This document shows positions 61,601-64,000 of a stretch of 64,000 nt of DNA, in pieces (position 1 is the first letter of the stretch; each line of letters starts with the position of its first letter). A program made the position numbers and the translations under genes. This DNA is from Prosthecobacter vanneervenii (GTDB taxonomy: Bacteria; Verrucomicrobiota; Verrucomicrobiia; Verrucomicrobiales; Verrucomicrobiaceae), in assembly GCF_014203095.1 (NCBI RefSeq), contig NZ_JACHIG010000002.1, positions 425,695 to 489,694 on the forward strand, written 5' to 3'. The notes under the pieces were generated by a model. That model had not been told where the DNA came from, ran no database searches, and worked only from the letters and a program-made list of their open reading frames with translations.

Positions 61601-64000
61601 CCAGCGTCCAGGTATAAGGAGCAGTGCCACCCGAAACGTTCAGCGATGCAGTGTAGGATGTGCCCACCACACCATTGCTCAGTGTCGTGGGGCTGACCGT
61701 CATGGCCGGGCAGAGCACCGTCAGCGTGTAGGGCTGCGTACCCGGAGCACCGTTGGCATCCAGTGCCTGCACCGTAAAGCTGTAGGTGCCAGGTGCGGCA
61801 GTGACGACGCCGGAAATCAAACCACCAGAGGAGATCGAAAGCCCCGTAGGCATGCTTCCAGTCAGTTTGCTGAAGGTGTAGGGAGCCGTGCCGCCCGTGG
61901 CCGAGAGCTGCTGCATGTAAGCCGTCAGGCGCGTGGCATTACTGAGCGTCGTCGGCGTGATGTAGATTGGCGGATAGTTGACCGTGAAGGTATAAGACTG
62001 GGTGGCGGTGCAGTTGTCAGCATCCGTAGCCTTCACTGTGAAGGTGTAGCTGCCCAGGCCTGTGGGGGTACCACTCAGCACACCGGCACTGCTCAGGGTC
62101 AGCCCCGCAGGCAGAACACCGGAATTCAGGCTCCAGGTGTATGGCGTTGTGCCGCCACCTGCGGAGAGAGTCTGGCTGTAAGCGGCATACTGTGTGCCGG
62201 CAGGCAGCGGCACGGGCCCGATGGAGATCGTCGGGCAGGCTATCACGATCTGCAGCGCCCTGGTCGCGGAGCAGCTCACGCCATCGGTGGACTTCACTGT
62301 GAAGCTGTAAGTAGCAGGAACAGCCGTTGGCGTTCCGGAGATCAGACCCGCCGTGCTCATGGAGAGCCCGGCAGGCAGCGCGCCAGAGATAATGCTGTAG
62401 GTATAGGGAGCGGTGCCACCGCTGGAGCTGAGCTGCTGGCTGGCATAGGCCACATTTTTCAGACCGCTCGGGAATGTTGGCGCACTGATGGTAAACGACG
62501 GGCAGTTCACCGTGATGGAGTAGGAGCCGGAACGGGCGCAGCTGTTGGCATCCGTAGCGGTCACGGTAATGTTATAAGTGCCGGGAGCGCTTGTCGGTGT
62601 GCCGCTCAGCACACCACCGCTGCTCAGCGTCATGCCCGTGGGCATCGTGCCGGTGAAACTCCATGCATAAGGTGCAGTGCCGTTGCTGGCCGTGAGCGTC
62701 TGCGCCGTGTAGGCGGCATACTGCGTGGCAGCAGGCACCGTGGTGGGCGACAGTGAAATCGCCGGACAGGTGATCGTCCAGGTGAAGGAAGTGTCCAGAG
62801 AACAGCCGTTGGCATCTGTGCTGCGGATCACAAAGGTGTAGGCGCCTGGTGCACCAGTGATGGTGCCGGAAAGCAGGCCGCTTGAGCTGAGCGTCACCCC
62901 CGTGGGCAATGTGCCGCTGGCACGGGTATAGGTGTAGGCGGAGGTGCCCCCGCTGGTGGAGAACTGCTGGCTAAAGGCCGTGTTCTGTGCGGCAGAGTTC
63001 AGTGTGGTGGGGCTCATTGCCAGCGTGGGGCACACCACATTCAGGGTCATCGCCTGTGTGGCAGAGCACACGTAGGCGTCCGCCGCCTTCACCGTGAAGG
63101 TGTAGGTGCCCGGTGTTGCCGTGGGCATGCCGCTCAGCACACCCGAGCTGGAGAGTGTAATGCCGCTTGGCAGGGTGCTACCGGTAGCAAGACTCCAGGT
63201 GTATGGAGAAGTGCCGTTGCTAGCCGTAAAGGTGGCGCTGTAGTTGGACCCCTTCACCGCGTTGCTCAGCGTGGCGGGGGAGATGCTGATCGTCGGGCAG
63301 GAGCGCAGACCAAAGTCGATGGTGCCTTCCGTGTTGGTCGCACCCGTGTTGCCCGGTTCCCCTCCGGGCGTGAGGGTGAAGACCATGCTGTAAACCGGAG
63401 AGCCTGCGCCGCTGGGCTGGCTGCCGTTGTTGTCATTGTTTACGCCATTGTCAGTCGTCACCACGGTGCTGCTGGCCAGCGCATAGGAAGCCGTAGGCGT
63501 GACGCGCACAAAGTAATTGCCGGCAGTATATACCTTGAAGCTATAGGCACCGCTGCTCAGCGTGGTGGTGGACTGCAGCTGCGTGTCCGCGTTGGCCCCG
63601 GTGCCGCCCACTGCATTGTCCGCACCCGGACTCCACAGGTCCAATTGCACACCTGCAATACCAGACTCGCTGGTGTCCTTCAGTCCGTTGTTGTTCAAAT
63701 CATTCCAGACCAAGTCTCCCACGGTGATGCCCGTAAAGAGACCAAAGTCGATCGTGTTGTTTCCGCTGGTGCCGTCTCCATCCACGCTAGAGGGAGGTTC
63801 GGCCCCCACCTGCAGGTCAATGATGGGGCTGTAGATGACGGTGCCAGGTCCGCCCGGTTGCACGCCCTTGTTGTAATTGTCCACTCCGTTGTCCGTCGTG
63901 GCCACCACAGCGCTTGCCGCAGGCACACTGCTGGTGGGAGTCACACGTACGTAATACTTGCCAGGCACCAGATTGGTGAAGGAGTAGGCCCCGCCGCTGC
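52662..64000 (-). CDS. Giant SdrD-B / He_PIG surface protein (N-terminus beyond window)
   Basis: At least 3779 aa; the frame is open to the right edge, so the true start is outside. Reading N to C: an SdrD_B-like domain plus part of an earlier one; eight He_PIG Ig-like repeats of about 88 aa (each beginning CP-x-(I/M/L/F)-x-x-x-P); two SdrD_B domains; an NHL/SMP-30-like beta-propeller (about 280 aa, with FGPDGNFYVYD and MGPDGNLYLV). Eleven more SdrD_B modules (GNLVFxDxNxNGxxDxGEG) of about 150-170 aa follow. A C-terminal region with DDPDADGQANLLEYALG then resembles the TIGR02597/verrucomicrobial terminus. The repeats have Asp-rich calcium-type loops. Likely a surface adhesin or fibre. Stop at 52662-52664. 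Confidence 0.9.
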   Translation of the reverse strand, partial: SGGAYSFTNLVPGKYYVRVTPTSSVPAASAVVATTDNGVDNYNKGVQPGGPGTVIYSPIIDLQVGAEPPSSVDGDGTSGNNTIDFGLFTGITVGDLVWNDLNNNGLKDTSESGIAGVQLDLWSPGADNAVGGTGANADTQLQSTTTLSSGAYSFKVYTAGNYFVRVTPTASYALASSTVVTTDNGVNNDNNGSQPSGAGSPVYSMVFTLTPGGEPGNTGATNTEGTIDFGLRSCPTISISPATLSNAVKGSNYSATFTASNGTSPYTWSLATGSTLPSGITLSSSGVLSGMPTATPGTYTFTVKAADAYVCSATQAMTLNVVCPTLAMSPTTLNSAAQNTAFSQQFSTSGGTSAYTYTRASGTLPTGVTLSSSGLLSGTITGAPGAYTFVIRSTDANGCSLDTSFTWTITCPAISLSPTTVPAATQYAAYTAQTLTASNGTAPYAWSFTGTMPTGMTLSSGGVLSGTPTSAPGTYNITVTATDANSCARSGSYSITVNCPSFTISAPTFPSGLKNVAYASQQLSSSGGTAPYTYSIISGALPAGLSMSTAGLISGTPTAVPATYSFTVKSTDGVSCSATRALQIVIACPTISIGPVPLPAGTQYAAYSQTLSAGGGTTPYTWSLNSGVLPAGLTLSSAGVLSGTPTGLGSYTFTVKATDADNCTATQSYTFTVNYPPIYITPTTLSNATRLTAYMQQLSATGGTAPYTFSKLTGSMPTGLSISSGGLISGVVTAAPGTYSFTVQALDANGAPGTQPYTLTVLCPAMTVSPTTLSNGVVGTSYTASLNVSGGTAPYTWTLASGTLPAGLSLNSTGLISGTPTQATTSTFTVQVTDSYNCTATQVYTLSVNCPTVSMTPTTLTSAYYGISYSQQLSSSGGTGPYTYTVIAGSPPAGITLSSGGLLSGSASVYGTANFTVRTTDAYNCSATQSYSLLVKGLSLGDTVYDDSNFNGLRDNGEPGLSNVTVELWDPGADHAIGGSGPNSDLMLTSTTTDAQGRYYFSNLQPGYFFMRVLMPNSLEIIGGNPVNLDNGVDNDNNAASQPGGAGNPAYSPVVRLTTGGEPTVDDGDADTDYTQDYGLFRGMSVGNLVWQDSNDNGLRDNGEPGIDNVAVQLWSTGADNSIGGTDDVLLQTTTTSNGGAYLFTSVMPGKVYVRIPTPPGAQPISSSNTVFLDNGVDNDDNGIQLSGGAVNSPVITLTPGDEPGTGGGTYAETSVDFGLVNMTPSIYVSATQADSIQSFDATSGLYKGALVSAFGNSLSQGNGDFGDVPYGMELGPDGNWYVAHYGASNLRKVSPTGTDLGLVLNNSAASMSLTTQFAFGPDGNFYVYDVNGSRIVRFQGPAGSTPGAPMGSAPYTFITQDGVEDINMGPDGNLYLVVQTSNTREVRRYSLTTGALLNTIVTESQLVNMVPGGQSIALISGIDIEGNTLYGVNRADGEVFSVDLTTPSAPGQPQLIATLSSAGKGDLETRDVEFNPTNSRLYIAGYHWNKPVKAGSYSSGALVSVDIAQAPNGAVNVYEVPIPRPPGPNFEIWAGPRDLAIGRPYAPLASSVSIGSLVWNDANANGLQDAAEQGIPGVRVELWQDVNGSAGDGAEYLVGWTYTDNNGYYYFSGEPAGVYQVQVAASNFVDGLPLAGNGYSSPISTGQDDQIDGNDDGLQPGGPKTVVYSPMITLIPGTEPTGNGSTGTESAPGGELDDYTVDANGDMTLDFGFVEPGTMAIGNLVFVDDNGNNRFDVGEGRDGVTMELYRWGDTPGTTQPVATQVTSNGGLYLFSGLWQGQYFVYLPAYQFESDANLRGLFSIPVITPGDDNVGQDALSTDSPWNTGVRTGIINLVSDHAPTDADTETGINYTTDDADDANTDLTVDIGLFRPVALGNLVFEDNNSNGHYDAGEGIAGVTMELYSDTQFPEVDTPLSTTITDAAGRYAFNFLRPGNYLVHIPSSQFKQGKPLYQRISILEGLVGDDDVGQDGINNGDAAVNGVSTLVVSLYPGNAPTNSSGETGFEGTSDDQDDASIDLTVDFGFQSPVGVGNLVYIDTNQNGIADVGEGVDGVTVELYSSNQTPGVGLPLFTTTTSAGGGYFFDSLPAGSYVLHIPYTEFEPGRPLNGLSSMPGVNSLSTVADDNVPSNDNGIDDSAPFLNGISTAAFTLTVDGEPTDSTGESGQFTTMDSFDDNNFDLTMDFGFSPSNPNGVGVGNLVFADLNGNDLFDAGEGLDGVKVQLFAAAANPLTATPLASQVTSNGGVYYFSNLSQGDYQLFIPPSEFAAGKPLFGWRSLPGGGGDNGVDDDLDENGVDADDPSVTGISSGAFNLTPGEEPTDSLGEFGYNAFMDDANDANSDLTIDFGFFRFVGVGNLVFIDANYNGRADAGEGVGGVTVELYQSTALIPFDSPVATTTTASDGSYLFTNLNPGGYYVSIPASQFNFGGPLQGYASVLGAQSGDDSTGEDGIDDGNPNYNGIRSAVLDLSPTNAPSGSNENGYLGSSDDLDDTAINLTVDFGFVPRIGVGNVVFNDTNNDGIMDPSVEYGVDNVTVQLWNSTAGSADVLVGSTTTYGGGLYSFSVAPGSYYVRVPSFNFEEGSALANLVPSMATTSNTTVPTSTAGDDDAGQDGYTPTSVLVDGARTAVFTLQPNKEPTSATNETGYYSETDDYDDANVDLTVDLGFTMKPLSVGNLVFRDVNGNGHYDSADFGVAGVSVRLFHVGDNPNSATPVMQTTTGLDGSFLLNTYTEGQYYLNIPATEFASGRPLYGTTSVPGFGGDDGKDDDTDENGIDATNPSSTGINSSAFALAYGTEPTADAGESGYMGSMDQYNDADVNLTIDLGFTGGTLPSLMSIGNLVFYDANNNGVADSGEGVPGVWMLLYSGTGTAGSSSYIRSTYTDSNGAYLFSNLSPGTYTVHVAADNFKSSISINGGPLGHGPLYYMISLRGNQTSSDDNLGEDGIDAQNPEQVGITSAPVTLASNAAPAGAQEGGYQGSSDDSNDSNVDLTIDFGFGKRLGVGNLVFRDANADGIYQSSSDTGLAGVTLELVYNDGATATNTVVGTTTTDANGRYILYAPPAIAPKTYFVRIPASQFTTTSTLNYLVPTAQTTNGSDDNTNQNALPSTSPNVTGVSTAAFSLVAGTLPTDSDGRETGYDKTSDNENDPDNDLTIDLGLKAKALAVGNLVFNDVNNTGTFESGIDQPLAGVTVKLFQQAQAVTDTPVAQTVTGTDGTYMLYATSPAAYYVHIPAAMFATGAPLAGMSSVTGSGNVVSTNNADTSKDDRYDENGIDTSLPSSSGISSGIINLAYGAMPLNSSVTATYGENGYNSFMDDLADDAGIMTIDFGFVAGAGSPAAEVVTRNLASNPGTVTAPTTYTAWQTQNSLGGVNAPNDDPDADGQANLLEYALGTAPDSGLGASRFKLVNNTTTGAIDALLTRPVGTRADLRFYLEGSSDLSTWSTLTLTPASSNNTDQTETLRYSQVDSAFGGATRGFLRIKVALDANLDGTPEATATTGVLGWARMSFAAGRQSLSMPLLQAAVYTGKVSSVNGSTLVLGLTGDIRTQLQSGVSYYAEVLDGTLAGRTYEVDSTASTGSTLVLSSSADSALAGAGIRIRPHWTLAALVPAGSVQAAATQDAADRVMFFDSASGQFQIDWLYSATNGTPKWVRDGDAALADDGTRLVPPQAGMLLQVRSTVATLTFIGEVRTVALALPQTSGTSLRGTGLGLPKAPGSLPFSAGSRIRVWSGDVDPSTASYQSYLLNPSSEWVDETTGTDVTQQPLLDAFRAFFLVKP

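Noticed and set aside
61074..62756. 560-codon plus-strand frame within the giant adhesin gene
   Set aside because: Antisense of the He_PIG repeats; repeat structure explains its openness.
52662..64000. CRISPR or tandem DNA repeat array
   Set aside because: The periodicity is protein-level (SdrD_B and He_PIG modules); no short identical repeats with unique spacers exist.

Overview
The window (about 60% G+C by eye) comes from a bacterium of the PVC superphylum, most likely Verrucomicrobiota of the Verrucomicrobiaceae/Prosthecobacter kind. This rests on family content seen in translation: three DUF1501 Tat-exported proteins, a planctomycete-type cytochrome/DUF1549/DUF1553 protein, a ThuA plus PVC-type heme-binding CxxCH protein, an Amuc_1098-like secretin, and giant exported proteins ending in the LPNLVEWA / ANLLEYALG type of C-terminus common in Verrucomicrobia. 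No species can be fixed from the sequence alone.

Layout. 1-3.2 kb (+): menB, then accB-accC for the biotin carboxyl carrier and biotin carboxylase, closed by an intrinsic terminator. 3.2-6.9 kb (-): a tight run of a frameshifted PLP histidine-decarboxylase-like gene, a double-ACT protein, an unknown protein, then a signal peptidase I with a large insert. 6.9-12.1 kb (-): a 1718-aa exported beta-helix protein. 12.3-18.3 kb: lepA (-), phhB (+), an Amuc_1098-like secretin (-), mdh (+). 18.3-24.3 kb (+): DUF1501, cytochrome/DUF1553/LamG, DUF1501 cluster. 24.4-29.0 kb (-): 1511-aa ThuA/F5-8C/beta-propeller/HEAT/cytochrome fusion. 29.1-31.0 kb (-): squalene/phytoene synthase coupled by a 4-nt overlap to a membrane protein. 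31.1-34.3 kb (+): PQQ-like propeller, NPP-type phosphodiesterase, zinc-ribbon protein. 34.3-40.9 kb: lipoprotein, L,D-transpeptidase, malQ, a monoheme CxxCH protein, nadA, a VC0807-like membrane protein. 40.9 kb: tRNA-Val(GAC) with promoter and terminator. 41.1-44.8 kb (-): histidine kinase, response regulator, HtrA protease. 45.0-46.7 kb (-): AT-rich two-gene island. 46.8-52.6 kb: orphan DUF1501, xseA, M50-like membrane protease, small membrane protein, DUF486 protein, IS630-type HTH protein, a second L,D-transpeptidase. 52.7-64.0 kb (-): a giant SdrD-B/He_PIG adhesin-like gene that runs off the right edge, so its N-terminus is missing.

How the parts relate. Most of the window is housekeeping (fatty acid, menaquinone, NAD, glucan and TCA enzymes, translation, DNA repair) mixed with the exported heme/Tat proteins and surface proteins typical of free-living Verrucomicrobia. 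Two things stand out. First, the AT-rich pair at 45.0-46.7 kb: an ABC/OLD-like AAA ATPase whose 3' end overlaps a 147-aa protein carrying a D-x13-E-x-K nuclease-like signature. It looks like a compact, horizontally acquired candidate defence module. Second, short hairpin repeats with GTAG (or GTG) heads occur as inverted pairs in three intergenic spaces, with a partial copy after accC. They resemble REP/BIME elements mobilised by RAYT transposases.

All family names come from reading motifs, without database searches. Start codons are chosen by leader sequence, overlap and family length.
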